DNA from: Cystobacter fuscus
GTDB taxonomy: Bacteria > Myxococcota > Myxococcia > Myxococcales > Myxococcaceae
Assembly (NCBI RefSeq): GCF_002305875.1
Contig: NZ_CP022098.1
Location: 1,054,001 to 1,118,000, forward strand
DNA: 64,000 nucleotides
Reading direction: 5' to 3'
The notes under the pieces are model-generated. The model saw only the letters and a program-made list of their open reading frames with translations, made no database searches and was not told the DNA's origin. Both the position numbers and the translations under genes were made by a program. Of the stretch, positions 1 through 7,549 are shown piece by piece (positions within the stretch are counted from its first letter, which is position 1; each line of letters starts with the position of its first letter).

Positions 1-378
1 GAGGTCCTCGCTGTGCAGGAAGGGCAGGTAGAAGAACCACCGCCACACCGGAGGGAGGGGAACGTCCAGCCCGCGCGCGAGCGCCCGCCTCGCCACCTCG
101 CGTGCCCGCTCATCCGTGGCGTAGGCCCGGGGCGAACCCCGGAAGACATTGCGCGGGAGCTGATCCAACAAGAGCAGCAGGGCCAGGGCACCTCGGGGCT
201 CGTCCCCCCAGGAGTCGAGCTCTCCGGCGGCCGCCTGCTCGCACGCTTCGCGGAAGCGGCGGGTGCACTCGGCGTCGAAAGCCTCGTCGCGCTCGAACCA
301 CGGGCCCCGCGGCCGGGTGTGGGCGGGGTCCGACGGCGGGCCGAACCAGAAGCCGAGGATGTCATCCACACGGGCCAT
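1..378 (-). CDS. DUF924 family protein, C-terminus outside window
   Basis: The first 126 codons of a minus-strand gene are present; the rest lies beyond base 1. The family is recognised from FWFG at residues 10-13, the tryptophan/acidic stretch around 27-31, LDQLPRNVFRG at 71-81, the YATDE segment at 86-90 and the Y-x-P-F-x-H-S-E block at 117-124, which are the conserved features of DUF924, a helical TPR-like family of unknown function usually about 180-200 residues long. The ATG at 378 is preceded by a GGAGG four bases upstream. It diverges from the TspO gene, leaving about 105 bp for two promoters. The biochemical role is unknown. Confidence 0.85.
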   Translation of the reverse strand, partial: MARVDDILGFWFGPPSDPAHTRPRGPWFERDEAFDAECTRRFREACEQAAAGELDSWGDEPRGALALLLLLDQLPRNVFRGSPRAYATDERAREVARRALARGLDVPLPPVWRWFFYLPFLHSEDL

Positions 379-484
379 GGAGCCTCCTGGAAGGGACTCC
401 TTTCTAGCATCCCCTCGACATGGGGGTGGCCCCCGGAAGGGTGCATCCGCACCTTTGCCCGGCACTGCACACCGGAGGTGGACG

Positions 485-1018
485 ATGACGGAGCACCACG
501 CACTCAACAGCCCCTCGCTGTCGACGCTGAGCAACCCCACGCTGCGCAACGAGTCCCTCGCGGCCCTGGGGACCTTCGGGGCGCTCACCGCGGGTGCGGC
601 CCTGCTGGGCGCTCGCTCCAGCAGCAGCACCCAGGCGTGGTACCGGAGCCTGCGCAAGCCGCGCTTCCAACCTCCCGCGTGGGTGTTCGGCCCGGCGTGG
701 ACGACGCTCTACGGCCTCATGTCCCTGTCGGCGTGGCGGGTGTGGAACCGGCCCGCGGGCCCCCGGCGCTCCTGGGCGCTCGCGCTGTGGGGCGTGCAGC
801 TGGGCTTCAACGCCCTGTGGTCGCCCCTCTTCTTCGCGAAGCACCGCCCGCGCACGGCGCTCCTGGACATCGCGGCGCTCGGGGTGAGCCTCGCCGCGTA
901 CACCGGCGCGGCGCGCCAGGTAGACCGGGGGGCTGCGTGGATGATGGTGCCCTACCTCGCGTGGGTGGGCTTCGCCAGCGCGCTCAACGAGGAGATCGTC
1001 CGGCTCAACCCCCGCTGA
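485..1018 (+). CDS. TspO/MBR family membrane protein
   Basis: This 177-residue protein belongs to the TspO/MBR (peripheral benzodiazepine receptor-like) family, five-helix membrane proteins that bind porphyrins and other tetrapyrroles and act in stress and photo-oxidative regulation. Family features seen are WYRSLRKPRFQPPAWVF, then W-x3-Y-x-L-M, a W-x-x-Q-L-x-x-N-x-L-W-S-P-x-F-F helix, and a final helix with YLAWVGFA and an N-E near the end. The chosen ATG has GGAGG at 474-478, six bases upstream; it yields an extra hydrophilic N-terminus of about 35 residues before the first conserved block. The last 14 bases overlap the convergent M50 protease gene. The ligand and physiological role cannot be read from sequence. 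Confidence 0.85.
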   Translation: MTEHHALNSPSLSTLSNPTLRNESLAALGTFGALTAGAALLGARSSSSTQAWYRSLRKPRFQPPAWVFGPAWTTLYGLMSLSAWRVWNRPAGPRRSWALALWGVQLGFNALWSPLFFAKHRPRTALLDIAALGVSLAAYTGAARQVDRGAAWMMVPYLAWVGFASALNEEIVRLNPR

Positions 1019-1805
1019 TCTGACCGAACGGCATGCGCGAGCGCACCCGCTCGCGGCGCCGGAGGATGGAGCGCAGCCCGAGCCCCATGGCCACGAGCGA
1101 CAGCGCCATCCACACCGCCGCCCAGAAGGGCGCGGGCAGCCAGGTGAGCTCGGCCATGGCGTGGGCATCCGAGACGCCCACCTCCAGGCCAAAGCCAAAC
1201 AGACCCTTGATGTCTTGAAGCGCCAGCAGGCACGACAGCGCGGCGATCCACAGCACCACGCCGCGCCGCAGCCACACCGGCCCCTTCCACGCGATGAGTC
1301 CCAGCAGGGCCGCCATGCCGGCGATGAAGCCGAGCGTGAAGAGGCCGTCCGAGCTCGAGGAGCCGGTGAAGTGCGCGTAGGCGCCGCCGGGATCCGGCGG
1401 GAGCAGGGGTACCCAGAGCACGGCGACACCCACCATCCATGCCACGAGACCCCAGAGCAGCAATCGTCCACTGCGCATGCGTCCGGCGGCCACGAGCAGC
1501 AGGGCTCCGGCGACGGAGGAGCCCACGTAGCCGCCGGAGGCGATGAGCATCTCCTTCCAGCGCGAGCCGGTGAGGGAGTGGTAGGTGAGGCCGCCGGTGG
1601 CGGGGCTGATGGTGACGCTGCTCACGTGCGAGCCGAGGGCCCAGGCGGTGAGGGCGTGTCCGCTCTCGTGCATGAGCGTGACGAGCAGCCTCAAGGGGTA
1701 GAGCCACACCGTCTGCCACAGGAAGACACTGGCGGCCGCGGCGAGCACCAGGCACGCGAGCAGGGCGCGGGTGGACAGGGGCGGCGGCTCCGGAAGGGGA
1801 CGCAT
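1005..1805 (-). CDS. M50-type membrane metalloprotease (M50B-like)
   Basis: A 266-residue multi-spanning membrane protein. After a first hydrophobic helix (about residues 13-30) comes HESGH at 46-50, the HExxH zinc-binding and catalytic signature of M50 site-2-type proteases. The following G-x(5)-hydrophobic helices and the segment ISPATGGLTYHS fit the M50B peptidase-like group, which is often found in actinobacteria and myxobacteria as a stand-alone gene with no PDZ domain. The substrate is unknown; regulated intramembrane proteolysis is possible but inferred only from the family. The second conserved acidic motif (NPDG) is not obvious, so activity is uncertain. The gene converges with TspO and overlaps it by 14 bp. 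Confidence 0.75.
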   Translation of the reverse strand: MRPLPEPPPLSTRALLACLVLAAAASVFLWQTVWLYPLRLLVTLMHESGHALTAWALGSHVSSVTISPATGGLTYHSLTGSRWKEMLIASGGYVGSSVAGALLLVAAGRMRSGRLLLWGLVAWMVGVAVLWVPLLPPDPGGAYAHFTGSSSSDGLFTLGFIAGMAALLGLIAWKGPVWLRRGVVLWIAALSCLLALQDIKGLFGFGLEVGVSDAHAMAELTWLPAPFWAAVWMALSLVAMGLGLRSILRRRERVRSRMPFGQISGG

Positions 1806-1907
1806 GGGCCTTGGACGCTACCACGGCCCCGGAGGTTCCAGCACCCGCGGCCCCCGGGTCGCGTGACTGGGGAAGTCATGTCCCGAATCCTATGTTATGA
1901 GTGGGTC

Positions 1908-3143
1908 ATGACCATGAGCGACATCCAGTGTCCCTGCGGCAGCGGACAGAAAGTCACGCGGTGTTGTGCGAAGACGACGCTCTTTCCCCGGAGTCCTCCG
2001 CCGGGGTTGGAGCCGGTCCTCACCGAGGCCTATCTCCACGCGCAGCGGGTGCTGGGCGCGCCCGACGCCTTCCAGCGCATGTCCGACTGCATGACGCTCC
2101 TGCGGGAGATGTTCCGCGAGGGAGGGCCGCTCTCGTCGCTGCGCTGGCCCTGGGAGGAACTCGTCCCGCCCGTCGAGCGGCACATCTTCCGGGTCATGGC
2201 GGAGGTGGAGGGCATCGACGAGCGGCACGAGCGGCTGTTCGAGCGCTGTGCGCCGGACCTGATCGACCCCAAGCGGCTGGAGCGGCTGAACGAGGGCCTG
2301 CGCCGCGAGCTGATGTCCCCCGAGCGCACGGCGGACGAGAAGTGCGCGCTGGCGGTGGCGGTGATGGAGCTGCTGTCCGCGCCGCGGCATCCGCCCTACT
2401 CGAAGGAGGGGCTGTCGGTGGTGTCGTGGCTGTTGATGGCGCAGGTGGACGAGTGGGTGGGGCGCCGCCAGCTCGTGCAGGCGGTGGTGGACGAGACGCT
2501 GGGGAACACGCGCGGGGCGGGGCTCCACGCGGGGTTCATCGGGGGCGTGGTGACGGAGCCCGAGTTGCTCGAGGCGGCACTGGCGCGGGCGGCCCAGGTG
2601 GATCCGGAGTTGATGGAGCTGTTGGGCCAGTTCGAGGTGGCCATCCTGGGAGGCATCCTCGCGGGGCGCACGCCCGAGGTGCTCCATGGCGAGGAGTGGC
2701 TGTGGATGACGGCGGTGTTGCGCGAGCCCCTGGATCCGGACCGGGCGCCGACCGCGGATGGACTGGCGCTCTTGCGTGTGCTCGACGCACGGGTGCAGCA
2801 GGTGGTGCTGAGCCGGGTGGAGGCGGCGGGGAGGGATCGCTCGTCTCCGCCGGAGGCGGAGCAGTGGTTCTCCTGGGCCTACAAGGTGCTGGTGGCGCGG
2901 CCGGTGGCGTTCTTCGGGGCCTTCGCGCGGGCGCGCGAGGCGGTGTTGCTCGAGCGCTTCGCGGGGGAGGCCGAGTGGGTGCACGCGCTGCGGCGGCGTG
3001 AGCGATGGCGCCCGGAGGAACTGGAGCCCTACCGGTTGCGGCTGGAGGCGGTGGGCGCGCCGGAGGCGGCGCGGTGCGTGCGGCGGCTCCAGGCGTACCT
3101 GCGCGGAGAGACACCGGCGGGTGGCCGGGGCTTCATGACGTGA
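1908..3143 (+). CDS. SEC-C motif protein of unknown function
   Basis: A roughly 411-residue soluble protein with a zinc-binding SEC-C motif at its extreme N-terminus (CPCGSGQKVTRCC, residues 7-19). This C-x-C-x(8)-C-C motif is shared with the SecA C-terminus and many stand-alone proteins and usually mediates zinc-dependent protein contacts. The remainder is helical, rich in Glu, Arg and Leu, and was not recognised. Three in-frame ATGs are possible: 1878, 1908 and 1914. The one at 1878 has GGGGAAG very close upstream; 1908 and 1914 leave the motif near the N-terminus. A G-rich stretch (gagtggg) sits just before 1908. The gene stands alone, convergent with the gene at 3154. No role can be assigned. 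Confidence 0.75.
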   Translation: MTMSDIQCPCGSGQKVTRCCAKTTLFPRSPPPGLEPVLTEAYLHAQRVLGAPDAFQRMSDCMTLLREMFREGGPLSSLRWPWEELVPPVERHIFRVMAEVEGIDERHERLFERCAPDLIDPKRLERLNEGLRRELMSPERTADEKCALAVAVMELLSAPRHPPYSKEGLSVVSWLLMAQVDEWVGRRQLVQAVVDETLGNTRGAGLHAGFIGGVVTEPELLEAALARAAQVDPELMELLGQFEVAILGGILAGRTPEVLHGEEWLWMTAVLREPLDPDRAPTADGLALLRVLDARVQQVVLSRVEAAGRDRSSPPEAEQWFSWAYKVLVARPVAFFGAFARAREAVLLERFAGEAEWVHALRRRERWRPEELEPYRLRLEAVGAPEAARCVRRLQAYLRGETPAGGRGFMT

Positions 3144-3153
3144 GCGCCTCGGG

Positions 3154-3798
3154 TCAGGTGCCTGGGGCTCTGCGGGGAAGGTCCGTGGTGAAGACGGCCT
3201 GGAGCAGATCCATCAATCCGGGCCAGGCCTCGGCCGACAACCACAGCCCTTCCGGGGCATGCTCGGCGGAGATCGCCAGTGAGGAGGACTCGAAGAGGCG
3301 CGCGGACACCACGCCCTCGTTCGGGAGGCTTCCCTCGATGTCCAGCGCCTGGCCATCCCAGCGCAGGCCCGGGGGGAGCAGCTTGTCCGCGAGGGCGCGC
3401 AGGGCGGCCCGTCCGGCGCCGGTGCGCACCATGCCCATGAGGAGGGCGGACGCGGTGGCGGTCTCCTCCAGCTCCACCTTGCCGGGCGTGCGCAGCCGCA
3501 CCTTGTAGCGTCCGGAGGCCAGCTCCACGCGCTCCAGGGTGGTTTCCACCCGCAGGCGCCAGCCCTTGATGGAGAGCCGCACGTCGTACAGCGCGGGGCC
3601 GGAGTTCCACGCGGTCAACTCCAGGTGCTTCACCTGCTGGAGCACCTGGCGGGTGAGGGCCTCGGTGCGAGCGTGGGACAGGCGCACCCGCTTGCGCCCC
3701 ACGTCCACGGCCACGTCCGCCGACATCGTCGACGGCAGTCGCTTCACCCAGTCGAGCGCGCCTTCCAGCATCTTCGTCGCCCGTGATTGCTCGGCCAT
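3154..3798 (-). CDS. hypothetical protein
   Basis: A 214-residue protein with no recognised domain. It has no signal peptide or clear membrane helix. The N-terminal part is basic and amphipathic (about residues 1-60), followed by alternating hydrophobic/charged strands (WRLRVETTLERVEL, YKVRLRTPG) suggesting a beta-rich, possibly lipid- or steroid-binding-like fold; that is a guess from pattern alone. A GGGAGG five bases before the ATG at 3798 decides the start; a longer reading to 3882 would add 28 residues without a good ribosome site. It is the last gene of a minus-strand row with the DUF4265 gene (50 bp upstream), so may be co-transcribed. Confidence 0.7.
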   Translation of the reverse strand: MAEQSRATKMLEGALDWVKRLPSTMSADVAVDVGRKRVRLSHARTEALTRQVLQQVKHLELTAWNSGPALYDVRLSIKGWRLRVETTLERVELASGRYKVRLRTPGKVELEETATASALLMGMVRTGAGRAALRALADKLLPPGLRWDGQALDIEGSLPNEGVVSARLFESSSLAISAEHAPEGLWLSAEAWPGLMDLLQAVFTTDLPRRAPGT

Positions 3799-3848
3799 CT
3801 GCTTCCTCCCTGCACTTGGAACGCGGGGGAGCGTAGTACGAACTTCTT

Positions 3849-4301
3849 TCATGGAGCGAGACAGGCCTCTTCGTAGCCCCATCGCTCCTGGGCCTCACCT
3901 TCGTCCAGGTGCCTCTTCAATACCGCCAGGGGAACAGTGGGGGGGACGTCCACGGAGAGCAGCCCCGGGATGTGGCTTCGCTCGATGTCACAACCCAGTT
4001 CCTCGAGTAACGCCCTGACGGAAGGAATGTCCTTCTCGTCGTAGATGATGAGGCGAAGGGTACTGTGCCCCGAGGAGCGCACGACCTCCCGGAAACGAAG
4101 CTCCTGCTGCTCGAGCGTGGCGGAAACGATGTCGCCATAGGCAATGCCCCTGGCGAAGAAGGGGACATTGTCAATCCGGAACAGCCCCTCTCCCACGGGG
4201 AGCGCCCACAGGCCTTCGTAGTCCGCGGGAGGATAGTCGTCCTCATCCTTCTCCAGCTTGACGACGACCTTGACCCGCTCATCCGCTCTGGGTGAGGTCA
4301 T
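3849..4301 (-). CDS. DUF4265 domain-containing protein
   Basis: A 150-residue protein of the DUF4265 type, small soluble proteins of unknown function common in actinobacteria and myxobacteria and often seen in toxin/immunity-like neighbourhoods. Family traits are the central EGLWALPVGEGLFRIDNVPF block, then FARGIAYGDIV, a strand with RFREVV, and the C-terminal LLEELGCDIE and VDVPP segments. The ATG at 4301 is preceded by GGAGGAGG with good spacing; an upstream extension to 4595 has no support. It follows the gene at 4334-4819 by 32 bp on the same strand, so the two probably share a transcript. Function unknown. Confidence 0.75.
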   Translation of the reverse strand: MTSPRADERVKVVVKLEKDEDDYPPADYEGLWALPVGEGLFRIDNVPFFARGIAYGDIVSATLEQQELRFREVVRSSGHSTLRLIIYDEKDIPSVRALLEELGCDIERSHIPGLLSVDVPPTVPLAVLKRHLDEGEAQERWGYEEACLAP

Positions 4302-4333
4302 GGCGCCTCCTCCTGCCGGCTCCTTGCTCTCCT

Positions 4334-4819
4334 TCATCGGGAGGCGGGCCTGCTCACCGTGGCCACCTTCTTCGCGTGGGCAATGGCGTTCAGGCTCTCC
4401 TTCCGGAGGAAGTGCTCCTTGCGGATGCGCAGGACCCTCCGTTCCGCGTCCTCCAGCATGTCCCATGCTGCTCGGGCCCGGCGGGGGAAGAGGTGGAGAG
4501 ATTGCACGTAGAGGCAAGCGATATGGACGCGCAGCGCGAGGTTGGAGAAGCCGAGTTGCTGGACACGGCGAAGCCACGGGCCGAACTCCTCCCACGGCAT
4601 GTCGAACGCGTATGCCTGGGAGACGAGCTCCTCCGCGATGCCGCGCCGGGTCAGCTGACGCTCAACCTCGGTCATCGCCTCGCGCAACCACCGTTTCTCC
4701 AGCTCCAGCAATGCGCGCTTGATCTCCTCGTATGGAGCGTCGGCCTTCAGCAGCTTCACGAGGAGTTGGTCCTTTTCCTGCCCGCGAGCCAACCCGCGCT
4801 CTTTTCGTGTGCGTCGCAT
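4334..4819 (-). CDS. hypothetical protein
   Basis: A 161-residue, very basic and helical protein with no domain that I recognise. The N-terminus (residues 1-20) is rich in Arg and Lys; the middle is predicted helical with many Leu and Arg residues, and a short WPREFGPW-like tryptophan pair lies near residue 70 (actual residues MPWEEFGPWLRR). No signal peptide. The chosen ATG at 4819 starts just 2 bp after the stop codon of the broken Cys-rich gene upstream (TAACCATG), which shows that the two were once translated as neighbours in one operon. GGGAG lies eight bases upstream of the ATG. Function unknown. Confidence 0.65.
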   Translation of the reverse strand: MRRTRKERGLARGQEKDQLLVKLLKADAPYEEIKRALLELEKRWLREAMTEVERQLTRRGIAEELVSQAYAFDMPWEEFGPWLRRVQQLGFSNLALRVHIACLYVQSLHLFPRRARAAWDMLEDAERRVLRIRKEHFLRKESLNAIAHAKKVATVSRPASR

Positions 4820-4821
4820 GG

Positions 4822-5069
4822 TTACGCTCCCGGACAGGGCTTGTCGTTGGCCTCCTTGGGCCATGACCCGTAGCGCATGCAGGCTTCGAAGCACGCCTTG
4901 CACTGTGTCTCGCCCCAGGCCCGGCCCTCGAGCTTCCACCGCCAGCATCAATACACCTGTCGTAAGCCGGTGTGCAGATGTCCTTGCGCCATTTCTCCTT
5001 CTCCTGGCGGGTCGGGATCTTGGGAACCGCGGCATTGATTCGATCAGCTGACTGCGGTGGGGGTGTCAC
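4822..5069 (-). pseudogene. frameshifted small Cys-rich protein
   Basis: Two reading frames together give one plausible small protein. The upstream frame, from about 5069 to 4940, reads PKIPTRQEKEKWRKDICTP and then YDRCIDAGG; after a one-base shift between about 4945 and 4925 the other frame continues with WGETQCKACFEACMRYGSWP and ends ANDKPCPGA at a TAA (4824-4822). The resulting spacing of cysteines (C..C then CxxC..C..C) and the WP-x(5)-C ending match small exported Cys-rich proteins I know from myxobacteria. The stop falls 2 bp before the next gene's ATG. No signal peptide is visible, so the 5' end may be lost too. A sequencing error is an alternative explanation. Confidence 0.55.
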
Positions 5070-5093
5070 ACCACACCTTTCATACTGGCCGGG

Positions 5094-5241
5094 GTGGGCT
5101 TGCCCCGGTTACGTGGCTCTCCCTCACTTTATGTGCTTCACCGGATGCAGCTAGGCAAGCTTCGCCCGTGCGGTCAGCCAACCAAGTGCGCGTGGGATGC
5201 ACTCAAACTGCGTGAGAGCCACAAAACCGGGGCAGGCCCAC
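5094..5241. repeat. imperfect 28-bp inverted repeat in gene-free stretch
   Basis: The left arm at 5094-5121 begins gtgggcttgccccggtt; the right arm at 5214-5241 is its reverse complement with about three mismatches (one in the first 17 bases, two in the middle pair). The loop is about 92 bases. There is no coding sequence that I trust between 5070 and 5438, and base composition here falls below that of the neighbours. The structure could fold as a long RNA stem, or could be the ends of a small (about 148 bp) non-autonomous mobile element. No target-site duplication was seen at its edges. Confidence 0.6.
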
Positions 5242-5438
5242 TCTGTCGTTCCCAATGACAATGTTCGAAGTCCCTCTGACCTACTGAATGGCGCAGGACG
5301 AGAGAGGGGGCGCTATGTTATCTGCGCCCGACATCCTTGGCTCGAGAGCGGTTGCGCTTATCTTCGCAAGAGCGAGGGAAGAATTTGAAAGGCGAAGCAA
5401 GGATCTATGAAATCAACATCTACCCGTGTCCCTTTCCT

Positions 5439-6710
5439 CTAGGCTGCTTCGGATGGCGGCGACGGATTGTTCGGCAGTTCGATTCCTTGGCGTGACGCAC
5501 GCATCACTGATTGGTGCGCATCCAAGAGCCTTTTTAGATACGAACTAACGTTTTGATTGCTTTCTGGGATAAAGGCGAGCACAGGGCCTTTGTTTGCTAT
5601 GAAGAGATCATCTTGTCGTAAAAGGAGTTTTGCTTCAAGCAACATGTTTATATCCCTTGCCAGCGTCTTGGGTGTTTTGCCCGCATACGCCTCAGCCACT
5701 CGCGGGCTCACCAAAGTCAAGCGAGAGCGCGGCTGCGGGCCATACTCCGCCAAGTCAAGAATAAGGTGTTTGCGCCGCTCGTCGCCTGATGAGTTCTTGT
5801 CCGCAAAAAGATCATAAACATGACTGCGCCAAGCCACTTCGAGTTGCTCAAGTCGGATTGCATCCACCTGGGTGCGAATCTGATCTACAAAGCCTTGTAC
5901 AGCATATGAGATAAATGGCAACACATCCCCGCCAGACTTGCTGGCTCGTTCGAGTTGCCGATAGTACTCCATGCGTGTTGCATTGTAATGATTGCTCAAA
6001 AGATGCACCGCTGGAGAGGGCACGCCCGCATCAGTAAGAGTCTTGAACTCCAACATGCGAGCAGTTCGGCCGTTGCCGTCCCCGAATGGGTGAATCCAAG
6101 CGAGATACAAGTGGGCCAGTATCGCTTTGACAATAGCAATGACAACAGGACCTGTTTCTTCTCCTGCCTCGAAGTCAGGGCCATTAAGCCAATCACACAT
6201 TCGCTGAAGCAGGTATTCGCAATCTTCTGCTGGTGGTGCTCTGTATGAACCAACTCCGACTGAGTGCTGACGCACTTCGCCCGGAGTGACATCCTCCTCC
6301 AACGACAGGCCATTCAGCACAAGCCGATTGAACTCTTTTATTTCCGCAACGGTGAGTTTTTTGCTCTCCTGGTTCATGCATTGATCCCACACCAAATTCA
6401 TGGCGGAAATTACATTGTCCACCTCTTTGCCAAGGTATTCTCGTGACTTGGGCAATGGCAGCTTGCCCTCAATGCGTCGGGACACCTCTTCTTCCGACAA
6501 AGTGTTTCCCTCGATGGCAGTAGTCGCAAGCACGCCCTTGGCCAAATAGAGCTGGTGGAAGAAGCCACCCATGGTCGGCCGCAAGGGAGCGCCTGCTACA
6601 TGGTCGCACTTCGAGCGAGCTTCACCAAGGAGCATCCAGAGTGACGGCGGCGCGTTAGCCAGATTGGTGGAGAACTTGAGCCAAGGATGGGTCTTTTCGT
6701 ACTTTCTCAT
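5439..6710 (-). CDS. Fic domain protein (predicted AMP-transferase)
   Basis: A 423-residue Fic/DOC protein. The catalytic Fic motif HPFGDGNGRTAR is complete at residues 207-218, so it should transfer AMP (or another nucleotide group) from a nucleotide to a hydroxyl side chain of a target protein. The inhibitory helix motif TTAIEGN lies upstream at 63-69, with the autoinhibitory Glu, placing the enzyme in the class with an internal N-terminal inhibitory helix. An N-terminal Fic_N-like region precedes it, and the C-terminal 120 residues look like a winged helix (RSRLTLVS to AKLLLRQD). The ATG has GGAGAGG four bases upstream. The gene stands alone in a low-GC accessory stretch and uses many A/T-ending codons, unlike its neighbours, which points to horizontal transfer. 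Confidence 0.9.
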   Translation of the reverse strand: MRKYEKTHPWLKFSTNLANAPPSLWMLLGEARSKCDHVAGAPLRPTMGGFFHQLYLAKGVLATTAIEGNTLSEEEVSRRIEGKLPLPKSREYLGKEVDNVISAMNLVWDQCMNQESKKLTVAEIKEFNRLVLNGLSLEEDVTPGEVRQHSVGVGSYRAPPAEDCEYLLQRMCDWLNGPDFEAGEETGPVVIAIVKAILAHLYLAWIHPFGDGNGRTARMLEFKTLTDAGVPSPAVHLLSNHYNATRMEYYRQLERASKSGGDVLPFISYAVQGFVDQIRTQVDAIRLEQLEVAWRSHVYDLFADKNSSGDERRKHLILDLAEYGPQPRSRLTLVSPRVAEAYAGKTPKTLARDINMLLEAKLLLRQDDLFIANKGPVLAFIPESNQNVSSYLKRLLDAHQSVMRASRQGIELPNNPSPPSEAA

Positions 6711-7199
6711 GGTCCTCTCCGTGTCCCTTGAGTTGTCCGGAAAATTCCGAGTAAATTCAAGTGTTTATAGTGGGGTTCAGCTCGTCTGTGTCCGGTAGAA
6801 TGTCCAAGGCGAAGGGGCAGCATCTTGTCCATTTTTTTGTTTAACCGCAAGTCCCAAGGTATGCACTCAAGTCACTTATCTGCTTGGTGTAGGTGATTGT
6901 AGTGAGGGGTGGTGTGTGTGGCGAGTTCCCGGCTAGGCGAGGGGGCGAGCAACGAGCAGGCGGCTAAGTGCTTTCTGAGGTGGGGCACACTCTTGGCGAT
7001 TTGCACCTGAACGCAGGTATGGAGCAGTGCTCCACTGAACTAACTAGCGGGCGCAGGAGTGACTAGAGCCATGGGTGGAACGCGGCATTTATTGTTTGGG
7101 CCTGTCCTCGCGTTCAACTAGTAGATAGTCGGCGGTCTGGACTAAAGGGCTATTCTGCGGTCTTTTGGGCTCTAAAGCCATCGAGTTCCAAAAAATGGA
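6711..7199. other. gene-free low-GC stretch with a palindrome
   Basis: No convincing coding sequence was found in either strand over roughly 490 bases. The segment directly upstream of the Fic gene (6711-6830) is AT-richer than the genome and probably carries its promoter; tatagt/actata and ttgaat-like elements are present but no clear -35/-10 pair could be fixed. A perfect palindrome with 7-bp arms and a one-base centre lies at 7020-7034 (tggagca g tgctcca), a possible operator. The composition matches the Fic gene rather than the flanking core genes. Confidence 0.4.
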
Positions 7200-7539
7200 T
7201 AAGATGGATAAGGTCGAAACTCGAAGTGGATTGACACGTTGTTTGAAGAGCAGTGGGAGAATCAATCCGTGCGCGAGTTGCTCTTCCCTACTACCTCAAT
7301 CGAGCCGAGCCTCACGCCGTCCGAGCCCTGGGCAGGGGAGCGCGGAGAGATTGATGCCCCATGGTCCAGCCCACGGAGAAGCAGCATGCTTGGGCGGCGG
7401 GCTACCAAGTGCGAGTCTTGGATGGCACCCCGCCAGCCAGAAAAAGTGTGAAACTCGAACTCTTAGGATACGCCCGGATATCACCGATGCATCCGTTCGG
7501 GTGCTCTTCGAACTCAAAGATGAGGAGTCGGTTTGGTAA
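7200..7539 (+). pseudogene. degraded coding sequence (two or more frameshifts)
   Basis: Three frames each give a short protein-like piece: about 7235-7370 reads FEEQWENQSVRELLFP and then SLTPSEPWAGERGE; about 7368-7455 in a second frame reads AWAAGYQVRVLDGTPPA; and 7455-7539 in a third frame reads RIRPDITDASVRVLFELKD before a TAA at 7537. Joined in order they resemble one short beta-rich domain. No single frame is open across the region. I cannot name the family. The final stop lies 10 bp before the ATG of the next gene, which suggests a former two-gene unit. It could also be coincidence of three open frames, so confidence is low. Confidence 0.35.
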
Positions 7540-7549
7540 AACGTGTGTC

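Noticed and set aside
1161..1907. Long N-terminal extension of the SEC-C protein
   Set aside because: The extension is antisense to the M50 protease and rich in His, Gln and Gly; the SEC-C motif normally sits near the protein end.
5094..5241. Integron attC site
   Set aside because: Arms lack the R/L box consensus, and no integron integrase is present.
5197..5388. 63-codon frame in the gap upstream of the Fic gene
   Set aside because: No ribosome site, overlaps the right arm of the inverted repeat, and lacks coding character.
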